64,000 nucleotides of DNA from Flaccisagitta enflata. Taxonomy: Eukaryota; Chaetognatha; Sagittoidea; Aphragmophora. Below, one piece after another: positions 44,075 to 56,636 of the stretch. The DNA lies in NCBI GenBank assembly GCA_965153355.1, contig OZ231126.1, positions 33,356,001 to 33,420,000 on the forward strand, written 5' to 3'. The notes under the pieces are model-generated. The model searched no databases. It was not told the origin of the DNA and worked only from the letters and a program-made list of their open reading frames with translations. Every line of letters starts with the position of its first letter. Position 1 is the first letter of the stretch. Made by a program: the position numbers and the translations under genes.

Positions 44075-44454
44075 GGAACAAGATTCTAGATTTTGGATGA
44101 TATATTGATGACAAAATTGCAAGGGGCAGTATTGAGAAGAGGGACTGTTGTGAGACACATATAGGTTAAATGATAAGAGACAACACAAAGCAGAATAGTT
44201 AAAATAAGTTATTTAGTTAAAATGTGACTTTTTTGTAATGAAATTTTGATAGTGATTTACCTTCAATGTGAATGGGGTTTAGCAAATAGGGCCAAAAATG
44301 AGGTTTTACTCTACGATCAACTGTTTACGAGTTATAAGCAAAAAAAGAAAAATAGAAAAAATTTTTAATTATCAACTTTTTCACTGTATTGAATAGATTT
44401 AAAGACTATAACTTTGAGGAGCCTCCCTGAGAGGGCCATCCTATTTCGACAGTC

Positions 44455-44456
<2 letters not shown>

Positions 44457-44516
<60 letters not shown>

Positions 44517-44680
44517 ATGCGTCCTCGCATCTTTTTAAGAGGGTGTGTCAGAAGGGAGGTCCGTTAGGCGAAGGTTTCTAAACGCGATTCCCTAGGTTTT
44601 CTCTCCATCTCTATATATCAAGAAGATAAATCATATCGTATAGCTAAACTAAATGCATCTATTGGACATTTCTTGGCCTT
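44457..44680 (-). mobile_element. (GA)n and HINE-like element, stem AGATGCG-AGGA-CGCATCT
   Basis: A GA tract (44457-44509) is followed by TTTTTAGATGCGTCCTCGCATCT, the inverse of a tail with the AGGA loop also seen at 29092. The likely head is near 44667-44682 (TTGGCCTTG on the plus strand). Compared with 29092 the stem has two compensated pair changes. Confidence 0.6.
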
Positions 44681-45093
44681 GATTCTAAGTTAGCCACTCA
44701 CCAACCGCTATGAATTGACCTCATTTGTACTAGGTCGGGTTTTGTGTAACATCACCAATTCTTAACCCGCGTTTGCATTGTCCAATCAATTCAGGAACAA
44801 CGACAAGTTTAGGGACTCCCATCACTCGTGTCTCGTTCGTCAGTGACTCAATCGGCCAAAATTCCACCGCGATCAAAGCGGGTTCTTCTATCTGGCACGC
44901 CAATTTTTATCGAGTATTTTAAATCCTTTGAAAAAAACGTCTTTTAGAGTGAGTGGCTGGGGAGAGAGGCAGAGAGAGAGAGAGAGAGAGAGAGCACCTT
45001 CTACAGATTGCTATCATTTTGCGCAGTAGAACATCTAAGGAAAAAAAATGAAAAAGCTTCTCCAGAAAGTGATAGTCTGCTCTCTATCGATTA

Positions 45094-45832
45094 TTTTTAG
45101 TTGCGTGCACGCGACTCTACACCTTACCGTGTCGGTCGGTAGGTCGGTAAGTCGGTAGGTCCGTCACATTTTTAAAATTATGACTTTTTAGGTTTTTAAA
45201 GGAAATCTAAGCATTTGGAACTACTGATTTCGCCGCCTTTCCCTGGGCTAATTCTTTATTCAAAACATTCTCTTTTATTGAATAGGAAGAAAACGATTAT
45301 CTTAAACATCAATGAGTGATGTAAAATAGAAGAAGGAAGTTGTTGTCTTTCAGGGGAATTTATCCAAAATCCTTTTCACTCTTTACTAAATAGAAAAAAA
45401 TAAGAAAATAATAAAACAATAGAATTTATAAACTTCATGGAATATGCAGGGTAAGACCCCTATTTAGATTCTCCCAGCGGCACGAGTTTTTATTCATGGT
45501 ACTCTAGGGTATTTCAGGGTACTTTGTGGTACTTTTGGGTACTTTAGGGTACTTAAGTTTTTCAAGGTACTTAAGGGTACTTTTAGATATTTTCGGGTAC
45601 TTTTGGGTATTTTTGAGTATTTTTGAGTATTTCTGGGTATGTTTTAAGTATTATTGAGTATTTTTGGGTATGTTGAGGTATTTTTGGTTATTTTTGGGTA
45701 TTTTTGGGTATTTTGGGTATATTTGGGTATTTTTGGGTATGTTTGGTATTTTGTTAACAGTTGTTGACAGTCGTTATAAAGTTTTGTTTGTCATAACCAG
45801 ATGCACGCAACTGTTGCCCTCTTGGGCTTGTT
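45094..45832 (-). mobile_element. Array-bearing HINE-like element in duplication copy 2
   Basis: Copy of 43336-44074 carried by the duplication, with the same head, array and tail. Confidence 0.72.
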
Positions 45833-46212
45833 GGAACAAGATTCTAGATTTTGGATGATATATTGATGACAAAATTGCAAGGGGCAGTATTGAGAAGAGG
45901 GACTGTTGTGAGACACATATAGGTTAAATTATAAGAGACAACACAGGGCAGAATAGTTAAAATAAGTTATTTAGTTAAAATGTGACTTTTTTGTAATGAA
46001 ATTTTGATAGTGATTTACCTTCAATGTGAATGGGGTTTAGCAAATAGGGCCAAAAATGAGGTTTTACTCTACGATCAACTGTTTACGAGTTATAAGCAAA
46101 AAAAGAAAAATAGAAAAAATTTTTAATTATCAACTTTTTCACTGTATTGAATAGATTTAAAGACTATAACTTTGAGGAGCCTCCCTGAGAGGGCCATCCT
46201 ATTTCGACAGTC

Positions 46213-46277
<65 letters not shown>

Positions 46278-46284
<7 letters not shown>

Positions 46285-46445
46285 ATGCGTCCTCGCATCT
46301 TTTTAAGAGGGTGTGTCAGAAGGGAGGTCCGTTAGGCGAAGGTTTCTAAACGCGATTCCCTAGGTTTTCTCTCCATCTCTATATATCAAGAAGATAAATC
46401 ATATCGTATAGCTAAACTAAACGATCTATTGGACATTTCTTGGCC
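46278..46445 (-). mobile_element. HINE-like element (AGGA loop) in duplication copy 2
   Basis: Copy of the element at 44510-44680, preceded by (GA)n 46215-46277. Confidence 0.6.
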
Positions 46446-46839
46446 TTGATTCTAAGTTAGCCACTCACCAACCGCTATGAATTGACCTCATTTGTACTAG
46501 GTCGGGTTTTGTGTAACATCACCAATTCTTAACCCGCGTTTGCATTGTCCAATCAATTCAGGAACAAAGACAAGTTTAGGGACTCCCATCACTCGTGTCT
46601 CGTTCGTCAGTGACTCAATCGGCCAAAATTCCACCGCGATCAAAGCGGGTTCTTCTATCTGGCACGCCAATTTTTATCGAGTATTTTAAATCCTTTGAAA
46701 AAAACGTCTTTTAAGGCATCGGCCGTGAAGGGCCCAATGATCTATCCTTTCACTTATTGAGGAAATCTCTCGCTCCCCTTCTTTACTCCATGCATCTTCC
46801 CCTTTGACACTCAAAAATCCAAGCCTCAAGGCCCAAATA

Positions 46840-47235
46840 GCTGCCTCAATGCTCATATCCCAGCCCTGAGGCTTAAAGTCCAAGCCTCTAGGCTTAGGCA
46901 GCAGCCCAAAGGCATGACGGTATATAGTCAGCACTACCTATGAGAGGGGAATGGGCAGAAGTAGAATGAGGCGGAAGTTCTGAATAACACTGGGGTATCT
47001 GTCCTTCCTTACGTCTGTCTGTTGGACTGTCCACCTGTCTGACTGTCCATCTGTCCATGATAAAGTTCCCAGAGACACGGATCTGGATGATAGAAGCCAT
47101 GATCTGTACCACGGAGACCTGAATCAAATTCCCAAAAAAAAGTTAACTCCCAGCCTTAACAATCAAATCCTAGCCTCTGTGCTCAAATTCCAGCCTTCAT
47201 TTTTCAAGCCCTCAATCATCCATACTCAAATCCAA
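46840..47235. repeat. Decayed minisatellite and twin-hairpin module
   Basis: Degenerate CAAGCCTCAAGGCCCAAAT-type units at 46815-46905 and TCAAATCCAGCCT-type units at 47110-47235 resemble the inverse of the 21 bp minisatellite. Between them GGCAGCAGCCCAAAGGC and TATAGTCAGCACTACC resemble the module. Very eroded. Confidence 0.45.
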
Positions 47236-47679
47236 GCTAACAAAAGGTCAACAGCTCCTGCAGGGCTGCTGCTTCTTTCACTACCATACAAAACTTTATA
47301 TTGACCACGGGGCAACGGGTTCCGCTGATCATTTGACGCTTTTCCGACTATTTTGACACACAATGAGAATATCCGCATTGGCTTTAAATTCGGCGCCTCG
47401 ACGCGCGTTTCAGTTAAATCTTCGTTTACCGATAAGTTCAGCGGATGAAAATTGGATTTTTGCCGAGGACGAGACGTAGCTCTAACTTTATCCGCAAATC
47501 GTTCGATAAGACCGCAGTCAGAATAAGTAACTGAAAATCTTTACGCGCTCGCAATTAAACATATTTTTCATTGTAAAACATTTATACGCATCTACGTATC
47601 TAAAAACATGAAATTTGTTGTGCCTCACTTTCTTCACTCTCTTTTTTTACGTGCGACAAAGCACCTCTATCAATAAATA
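47236..47679. other. No gene seen
   Basis: About 440 bp, no supportable feature. Confidence 0.45.
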
Positions 47680-48505
<826 letters not shown>

Positions 48506-48509
48506 AATA

Positions 48510-48620
48510 ACTGGATGTGTCCGTTGATCGGTTGGTCGGTCGGTCGGTTGGTTGGTTAGTTGGTCGGTAACGCATTTGTTCGACGATCCAAACGTCGCAC
48601 CTATCGGCCAACTTGGCCTT
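48510..48620 (-). mobile_element. HINE-like element variant, partial
   Basis: GTTGATCGGTTGGTCGGTCGG is followed by GTAACGCATTTGTTCGACGA and the inverse head CCAACTTGGCCTTGTTTA. A second copy is at 60930-61025, sharing GTAACGCATTYGTTCGACGA and CGTCGCACC. Confidence 0.6.
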
Positions 48621-48913
48621 GTTTAACGACCGATGTTAATCACTTCTTTTGCACTTTTGCACAGTGCGATCTGAAATTTTTTTCAGTATTTTGAAGGTTC
48701 AATAACGTCAATGATGGTCAAAAAGCGCTCCATGAAGAGTGGAGCCCGTTGGCCCTGCTTTGCAATAAGGTTAACAATTCATTATTGTACGTGTATTTTT
48801 CATCCAGAACATTATCTAGAAATGGGATTTGAGCTCCGAGGTTGGGATTTTTTCCTCTGGGGTGGGGAGCGGTTTAGCGCAACTGCCTGAATCGCTGCTT
48901 GTTACATAACCCT

Positions 48914-48953
48914 GGGTTGTACAATGTGGTTGGGCCCAACCACATTGTACAAC
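48914..48953. repeat. Perfect 40 bp palindrome
   Basis: Two 20-base arms meet at GGGCCC (48931-48936); the right arm is CCCAACCACATTGTACAACC. No mismatch and no spacer. The surrounding 60 bp on each side show a weaker inverted relation (GCTGCTT versus AAGCAGC), so it may be the core of a fold-back element. Confidence 0.9.
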
Positions 48954-49092
48954 CAATACGGCAATGGGCATAAGCAGCGGTTTAGTAAATAGCCCGATTC
49001 TGAGAGAGAAAAGAAACCAATAAAACAGCTGACACATATGAGGTATGCACTATGCAGCCAAGCTGATTGTTTCTTTCAGGTAAGCATTTTTT

Positions 49093-49808
49093 CGTCTTCG
49101 GATCGGACTGTGAAATACAAAACCTTTATAGCTCCTCAATCACTTGGAAACAAGGCCGGATACACGGCTACCCTAGTCGCGTGCGGGTGGGCAGGAGCAG
49201 TGCTGGAGAGGGTCACCAGGGCACCTGGGAAGGAGCCGTATGCTCAAAAAGCTCAAAAACGCCGAAAAAAGGGGACCAACCGACCGACCGACCGACCAAC
49301 CGACGGACCGACATAGCGGGTTGTAGAGTCGCGTAGCACGCGACTAAAAAGTCATAGAATTATTAATGAATATTGTTAATATGTGACGGTTTTTGCATGT
49401 CAAAGCTCAGATCATAGTATGGAAAAGGTGAGGGGAAAACAAAATATTTAAAGAACAGTTTTTTTTTTTGGAAGGTGCTGTTTTTTTCTCAGAATATGTT
49501 GCAAATAGATAATACATAAGTTAACATCTGTCATCCAAAATAAATCCAAGAGTTTTTGTTGAAATGCAAAGCAATTTCAAGCAGATAAAGATAATTCCTT
49601 TCTAAAGAAATGGGGAAAAATTGATCTTAATTAAAAATGGGTTTTCTTTCAACATTTTTTTCATCCTCACCTTTTCTATACTATGATCTGACCTTTGACA
49701 TGCAAAAACCGTCACATGTTACCGATATTCACTGAAAATTTCATGATTTTTTTCCAAGTAGTTTAGGAGCTATAAAGGTTTTGCATTTCACAGTTCGATC
49801 CAAAGACG
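49093..49808. mobile_element. Fold-back element interrupted by a hairpin-tailed insertion
   Basis: The left arm includes CGTCTTCGGATCGGACTGTG, AACCTTTATAGCTCCT, TGTGACGGTTTTTGCATGTC and AGATCATAGTATGG; each is mirrored in the right arm (49655-49808) at roughly 90 percent. The left arm is split by 49148-49350, and the right arm preserves the uninterrupted sequence CTTGG-A7-TCATGA (seen inverted). Non-coding interior. Confidence 0.85.
49148..49350 (+). mobile_element. HINE-like element, complete, nested in fold-back arm
   Basis: Head AACAAGGCCGGATACACGGC, GTCGCGTGCGGGTGGGCAGG, the middle with CCGTATGCTCAAAAAGCTC and CGCCGAAAAAAGG, an ACCGACC tract, and the tail GTCGCGTAGCACGCGACT with AAAAA. 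About 203 bp, the best preserved copy of its subfamily. The inserted site was an A7 run on the same strand. Confidence 0.88.
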
Positions 49809-50029
49809 GTGTAGTTAAGGATAATTGTAAACTATCTGGAGTGAACACCATCAAAAGCTAGTAAGACTTTCATCCTTTGTATATTGGAGAATTCTGGCCT
49901 TCGAAAAGGCAATGTTGTTTCAACCTTCATGGATAGACACAGATGGTCAGACGGTCAGACGGTCTGATTGAAATTTTGCTACTCGCGCAATTTTTTTTTC
50001 CCTGCTCAACGGAATCCTTGTGTAATTAC

Positions 50030-50375
<346 letters not shown>

Positions 50376-50504
50376 TGAAATGAGGGAGAGACTGTGCTGC
50401 CAGGATGCACAATTACCACCTGGGACATTTCAAAGTTCAAGTAGACTTCAACTAACTCAATTCCTCGTTTTTTGGGAAAACGCGAAAAATGCCGAAAAAA
50501 AAAA

Positions 50505-50729
50505 AAAAGATTCAAAAAATCATAGCTCCAAAACTATTGATCGAACAGAATTCTGCTTGGCGTCATCTGAAAGAGGAGAATTAGTTCTTTCTTAGCTATT
50601 AATTTCATACGTAGTCTCATTTGGCTCCCAAAACTGATCAACTTCCTCAAACGCCTCATGAAAAAAAGGGAAAACAACTATTCTTCGCGGAAATCAAAAA
50701 GTCTTCGAATCTTCGAATCTCGACTTTTT
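50505..50729 (-). repeat. Interspersed repeat R1, copy 3 (partial)
   Basis: Inverse of 28860-29080 and parallel to 48285-48500, sharing CAGAATTCTGCTTGGCGTCA, CCTCAAACGCCTCATG and TTCGAATCTCGAC. Its end is interrupted at the T-run by the hairpin element at 50725. Confidence 0.82.
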
Positions 50730-50895
50730 AGTTGCGGACACGCAACTCTATAAGAGCCTTTGTCCGTTGGTCCGTTGGTCCGTTGGTCCGTTGGTCCGTC
50801 GGTCCTTCGGTGTCAACGAGTCGAAAAGTGAAAAACGCGCATTTCCGCCCCTGCCCACCCGTCCGCAACTGATGGCCGTGTATCCGGCCTTGTTT
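50725..50895 (-). mobile_element. HINE-like element, complete, stem GTTGCG-TGTC-CGCAAC
   Basis: On the minus strand: head AACAAGGCCGGATACACGGC, subterminal AGTTGCGGACGGGTGGGCAG, a middle with GCGCGTTTTTCACTTTTCGA, an ACCA/ACCG tract, then GTTGCGTGTCCGCAACT and AAAAA. The head motif GTTGCGGAC is the exact inverse of GTCCGCAAC, so the C-to-T change is present at both ends and in both stem arms. It is inserted in a T-run of R1. Confidence 0.85.
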
Positions 50896-53041
50896 CCAAA
50901 CGATTCGCCGAAAAGCCACCGATCGCATTCCATCCCCAAGTAATCAAATTGGTCATTGCTGACCGAAACCACGATAATCTCTGCCCGATGGCAGCATGCG
51001 AGAGAATTTTCGACAAAGACTGTTTTTATGACTGCCGGCAATTTCAGTCTCTCGTGCGTCTTGATTCTACCGGCTTCGAGTCAAGATCTACCGACTTCAA
51101 GTTTTCATTTCACCAGCTTCAATTTTTTTACAGACCGGTTTTCGAGTTTTGATTCTACCGGCAATCCGAGTCTCGATTTTATGGGCATCGGGTCACAATT
51201 ACAAGCACTTCTCGGCATCCGGCATATAGCATCCTCCACAGGTTTTCTCCCGTCGCACTAAGGGCCACGGATTGCGCTAAATGGCTCCTTGGGTATTTGG
51301 GTGAAAATTTTCATCTCTGCTATATGACGCAAACTAAGTAGAATGGTCATGGTAGTATTTGAGCATACATTATCGGTCCATATGACAGCTTTTATGGCAA
51401 TTTAGGGTGAAAAAAGGCAACCTAAATGGACATTACTACGAAAAATGCTAAATTTCAAGAAAAATCAATGAATTTTTTGGATTATCTGTTAAGATTACAA
51501 AAAGCTCATGATATCTTCAATATTGGATTGGATTCCTTCATTAATGTTTAAATGTCTGGAAAAATTAAAAAACATCATTATTTTTTATAATTCAGCACTA
51601 TTAAATTAGTCTACTATTACTACATATTAGACCTAATTTGCATGCTTTTATTACCCTATAAATATAAAAAATCGCACAAGGACGCACAATGAGCCACTTA
51701 TGCCAAAATGTAGTTCAAGGGGTCCTGAATCCAGAATGCTATGGCTCAAGCGGGCCTTCGAAGTCCAAATAGCGATTTTCTTGGCCTAAAATGGACAAGT
51801 AATAATGTGGATAAAAGTAAAAATCGATATTTTATTGGAAGAAAAATGAGCAAAATGAGCTAAATGAGCAAAAAAATGTTTTTTTTTTAGCATCTTATTA
51901 AGGAATCTTATTGAACAAAGACAAAAATTTAATTGATTTGGTCAAAACTTTAGACTATTTAAATAATAACTGTAAGCGAGTTTAGCAGTATTTTTCACTT
52001 TATTTTCTCAAATTTCTCTTCTTTTGTACTCTAAGCTCATAAAGCTCTTAATCAAACAGAAATGAGTCAATATTGGATATAAATAGTTTCATAACATCTG
52101 AAAATATGCAGAAAAATGTTTTTCACTCTGTATATTTCATAAGGAACAATGTAATGGAAAAGATGTAATGTTAATCCCCAATGAGCCACCTAGCGCACAA
52201 TACAGCCCACAGTGCGTCGAGTCCTTCCTGTCTCTGCCTCCGACAAAACAACCACAGCCTTTTGTTAGATTCGTGGTAATCAGTTGGGAAAAAAAGTCGA
52301 AGTCAGTGTTCGACTTTTTGTCATATTCGAGAGAAACTGGGTTTTTTATTTTCTTATGGGAAAGTTGTAAATCTCATGGGGCTGATTGGTGCCTCCAATG
52401 AAATTAATAGGGTAAGTAAATTTGATAATTCTCGTTCATTTGGCGCCAAGCCGAATGCTCTATGACAAATATTTTTTGTGTTATAAATCTTTAAAGACCT
52501 ATATATAAAAAATTCATATTGATTTTTTTTTTCAATTTTTTTTAATTTTACATAGGATTAATAAAAGAGTGTATTTTTGTTTTTCTGAGCATGCAAATAC
52601 AAAAAAACATATTTATGAGCATGGCTGCTCATCTGTGAAGATGTTTTTGAGCATTTTAGCTCATTTTGCTCGTTTAACTCAGTCTTTTTTTTCTGATTTT
52701 AAATGTAATAGATGAATGAATATTTTGATACATGTTTAAGTAAGCAAATGTAAGAAAACATGTCACTGAGCATAGCTGCTCATCTAAGAGGATGTTTTTA
52801 AGTATTTTAGCTCATTTAGCTCGTTTTGCTCATTTAGCTCATTTAACTTAATCTTTTTTTCTGTTCCTTAATCAGATGAATAAATGTTTTAATTAAGCAT
52901 GCAAATAGATGAAAGCATTTCAGTGAATATAGCTGCATATCTGGTTGAATTATTTTGAGAATTTTAGCTCATCTAGCTCATTTGGCTCAGTTCTATTTTT
53001 CTTTGATTTTCAGTGGAATCAATACATACAATTGCTCTTGA
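50896..53041. other. No gene seen; AT-rich with GAGC/GCTC words
   Basis: About 2.1 kb. Positions 52560-52990 contain repeated TGAGCAT, GCTGCTCATCT and TTTAGCTCATTTAGCTC-type words in a loosely repeated unit of about 135-140 bp. Repeated ACCGGCTTC-type words occur at 51060-51170. No coding region can be supported. Confidence 0.5.
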
Positions 53042-53048
53042 TTTGATC

Positions 53049-53274
53049 AGCCGCCGTTACTGGTAATAACATCCGAGTCATAAAATGGCCAATGAAAACT
53101 CGCGCGGTCAGATGTTCAACAACACGAGCACAGAGGCTCATCCGCATCTTTTTTCCTCACGGCGACAGTCGCCATTACTGGTAATAACATCCGAGTCATA
53201 AAATGGCCAATGAAAACTCGCGCGGTCAGATGTTCAACAACACGAGCACAGAGGCTCATCCGCATCCGCATTTG
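53049..53274. repeat. Tandem duplication, 118 bp period
   Basis: TTACTGGTAATAACATCCGA through CAGAGGCTCATCCGCATC occurs at 53057 and again at 53175 with no visible mismatch over roughly 95 bp. The spacer includes TTTTTTCCTCACGGCGACAG. Confidence 0.92.
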
Positions 53275-53356
53275 ATGGCCAAATGCAACGGCTTTTTTTT
53301 TTTTTTTCTTTAATGCAAATTCAAATTTTATTTATCCAAATGCAACGGCGAGGATA

Positions 53357-53359
<3 letters not shown>

Positions 53360-53434
<75 letters not shown>
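53360..53434. repeat. (CT)n microsatellite
   Basis: About 75 bp of uninterrupted CT. Positions 53435-54120 after it carry only a short CTCGCTCTCG/CTCT tract (53875-53932) and no gene. Confidence 0.95.
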
Positions 53435-53439
<5 letters not shown>

Positions 53440-54129
53440 GATGGACATGAGCCGCAAACTTCACTTATCTTTTTGGGGGCTTTTTGGGCCATCAGACATG
53501 ATAAGACATCAAATTAATCGATCATAAGTTGAGATAACAAGATTGCACTATTGTTTTCAAAGACATTACTGGTTACTACCAAAACTTTTGCATTGAGAGG
53601 ATTAAAACGTATTTCCTGCCTCTGAATTAAAAAAAAAAAAGGTTTTCTAAATCTCGTATTTAAACTTAAAAGTCGAAATTAAAACAATAAAGTCTATCTC
53701 TCATGCGAGGATAATCGTTAGCCTAAGGCACTTGAGGTTTCATTCAACTTTCTCCCCGTCTGTTCACGAATCCCTCTTCAAATTTTTGTTCCGAGATAAA
53801 ACCTCATCACTTTCTTTCTCTTCATGCTGAATAGATGCGTGTGCGATATGTTTTTAAATCATCTTCCTCTACTTCTCGCTCTCGCTCTCGCTCTCGCTCT
53901 CTCTCTCTGTCTCTGTCTCTCTCTCTCTCTCTCCTATGATACTGGCTGGGCCAAGCAGATAAATGAGGTAATTGATCAATGGGACCTTGAAAATGACTGG
54001 GAGAAAATTGGAAAAAAGACCAAAAATGAGTAGACATAGACAAAGTTCTTGAAGTAGCTCAAGTCATTCTCAAAATCTGGGATTTGGGATATGGAAAGAA
54101 CCAGATGCGACAAAACCTAAATTAGAAGA

Positions 54130-54350
54130 GTAGGCAGCTGTTACTTATTTATTTCTTTATTGTATTGTTACAAAGTTTTTTAAGTTGTTACATAATAATA
54201 CGTAAGATATATTGTAGACGTAAAATTGCAGCCGTGGAGTGAAAATGTGATTCTAAATCATGTCCTTGTACTTAATCTCAGTGTGGATTTTTGTATGAAA
54301 GTGCTATCACTTTAATGGACTATTAAATTCAATTCAATTCAATTCAATTC

Positions 54351-54355
<5 letters not shown>
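54130..54355 (+). mobile_element. Possible 3' end of a truncated non-LTR retroposon
   Basis: AT-rich stretch ending AATGGACTATTAAATTCAA and at least five AATTC units (54328-54355). Short pentanucleotide tails after a TTAATGG...AATAAATTC-type end are typical of invertebrate LINE/SINE 3' ends. No RT-coding remnant is visible. Confidence 0.4.
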
Positions 54356-54408
<53 letters not shown>

Positions 54409-54549
54409 ATCACTCTTTCTTTCTCTTTCAATCCCTGGTTTCCGCGCGCTCTTTCTTCTCCGTTCTTCATATCGTGATTTGCTGACAAAGAAAACCGCAA
54501 GAAGAATTTCTTTCCTTCCTTTGTTTCCGATTTTTAGATGCGCCTATCC

Positions 54550-54642
<93 letters not shown>

Positions 54643-54744
54643 AAGAGGGAAAACCGCGTTCGGCCCTTGAGGAAAACTCTGCGATAATTTTCAGAGATTT
54701 TTACAATTTTGTGGTCTGGTCCAACGAGAGAAAAAATCACGAGT

Positions 54745-54807
<63 letters not shown>
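54356..54807. repeat. Three (CT)n microsatellites
   Basis: CT tracts at 54356-54406, 54554-54640 and 54750-54807 separated by unique sequence. TTTTTAGATGCGCCTATCCC at 54531-54550 resembles the start of an AGATGCG-type tail but lacks the second arm. Confidence 0.94.
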
Positions 54808-54811
<4 letters not shown>

Positions 54812-55243
54812 ATGTCGTAAACTCGCCGTTTTCGTCAGTATCAAGGGTCAATCGACATGGAGGATTGCCTGGGCCAGAGAGCATAGAACATACAATGAGA
54901 TCCTGAGAAAGAGGAATGAAGGAAAGAAAGAATCAAAGAATGATGAAGAAGAGGGAAAGAGGCACATCCCGTGATTTTCTTATTGCCTTTTAAAGAATGA
55001 AGCTGCTCAAGAAGTTCTCCCTCGATATACATTATACACACACACGCCGATGATATTCGCCGCACTGCCGCAGTCGTCCGCCGCTGCCGCAACATCCAAG
55101 TGGCCGCAGCGGCTGTTGTTCGTCCGCGGACAGCGCGGCGGCCATTCGTAGTAGTTTCAGTCTAATTCTGCCGCAGCCGCTGTAAAAAAAAAGGGGAGGG
55201 TGAACGAAACATAGTGTTAAGAATTAGGAACTTGAAGACAAGC

Positions 55244-55615
<372 letters not shown>

Positions 55616-55754
55616 ATTTATTGATTTAGTTCATGAACAACTGTATTTATTTTACTCACTGTTACACATTTTGATGTGTGAATACTAAACAATCATCAAA
55701 CCAGTCAAAAGATTCTTCACGGAGGGACGCATTCAAATGGTGCGTTGGAAAATG

Positions 55755-55810
55755 GATGATACCTATGAATGAATGAATTTTATTCCGGGACAAACAAAAA
55801 TTACAAAGAA
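55755..55810 (-). mobile_element. Possible LINE 3' tail fragment
   Basis: On the minus strand TTTGTCCCGGAATAAAATTC is followed by ATTCATTCAT. A polyadenylation-like AATAAAATTC followed by ATTC repeats resembles the end of L2/RTE-like LINEs. Only about 55 bp; weak. Confidence 0.35.
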
Positions 55811-55934
55811 ACAGTAAGCGCTTGTGACCGAGGATAGCCCATAAAAGTCAAGAAAACAACTTTTTTTCCAATGATCTACGTAGTGGATAAAACTTAAAAT
55901 GCGTGTGATCACAAAACAACGGTTATAATATGGC

Positions 55935-56192
<258 letters not shown>

Positions 56193-56439
56193 TGAGGATG
56201 GATTGACATGACAGAATAGATCTTGTCGTGTAGATCTGGTCAGTTTCAAACTTTATGATGTAATGCGGAGAAAAGTCCAGGTATTGGAGATCCTAGATTT
56301 CTCTTTTCATCACTGGCACGTTGATGATGAGCAAATGGACCCCGGGAAAAGAATATATACTTTATAGCATTGTCACTTTGAGCGGCCGAGACAGACAGTT
56401 GACCAGACAGACCAACTCACTTTTACCAGAGAACTAATC

Positions 56440-56632
56440 ATTGCGATAAACAACTTATCTCTTGATGTTGATAACGACCACATTATCCTCGGATAAGATG
56501 GTTCTTGTACATTACCTTAAAGTCAAATGAACAGATAGGCCAAACGGAGAACGAATCATCACGATGAACAACCTATCGAGCTATCTCTTGATGTTGATAA
56601 CGACCACATTATCCTCGGAAAAAATGTATTTA
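56440..56632. repeat. Tandem duplication, 126 bp period
   Basis: ATCTCTTGATGTTGATAACG and ACCACATTATCCTCGGA occur at 56457 and 56583. Neighbouring words (AATCATYRCGATRAACAAC) are also repeated. The left border of the fold-back element follows. Confidence 0.85.
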
Positions 56633-56636
56633 TTGC

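Larger units (their letters stand above)
43145..44948. repeat. Tandem segmental duplication, copy 1 (1.80 kb)
   Basis: Begins GTGAGTGGCTGGGGAGAGAG and is followed immediately by a second copy (44949-46714). The copies are near-identical by eye, differing at a few single bases (for example GCGAAGTAG versus GCGCAGTAG) and in (GA)n length. The junction shows shared AGAGTGAGTGG on both sides. Each copy contains two hairpin-tailed elements and one identical 64-residue frame, which I do not regard as a gene. Confidence 0.92.
44949..46714. repeat. Tandem segmental duplication, copy 2 (1.77 kb)
   Basis: Direct repeat of 43145-44948, ending at GTCTTTTAA where the sequences diverge. The first (GA)n is much shorter (44970-44994) and the second longer (46215-46277) than in copy 1. 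Confidence 0.92.

Noticed and set aside
43906-44100. 64-residue frame duplicated at 45664-45858
   Set aside because: It is copied only because the 1.8 kb segment is duplicated; it runs through a TATTTTTGGG array and lacks gene features.
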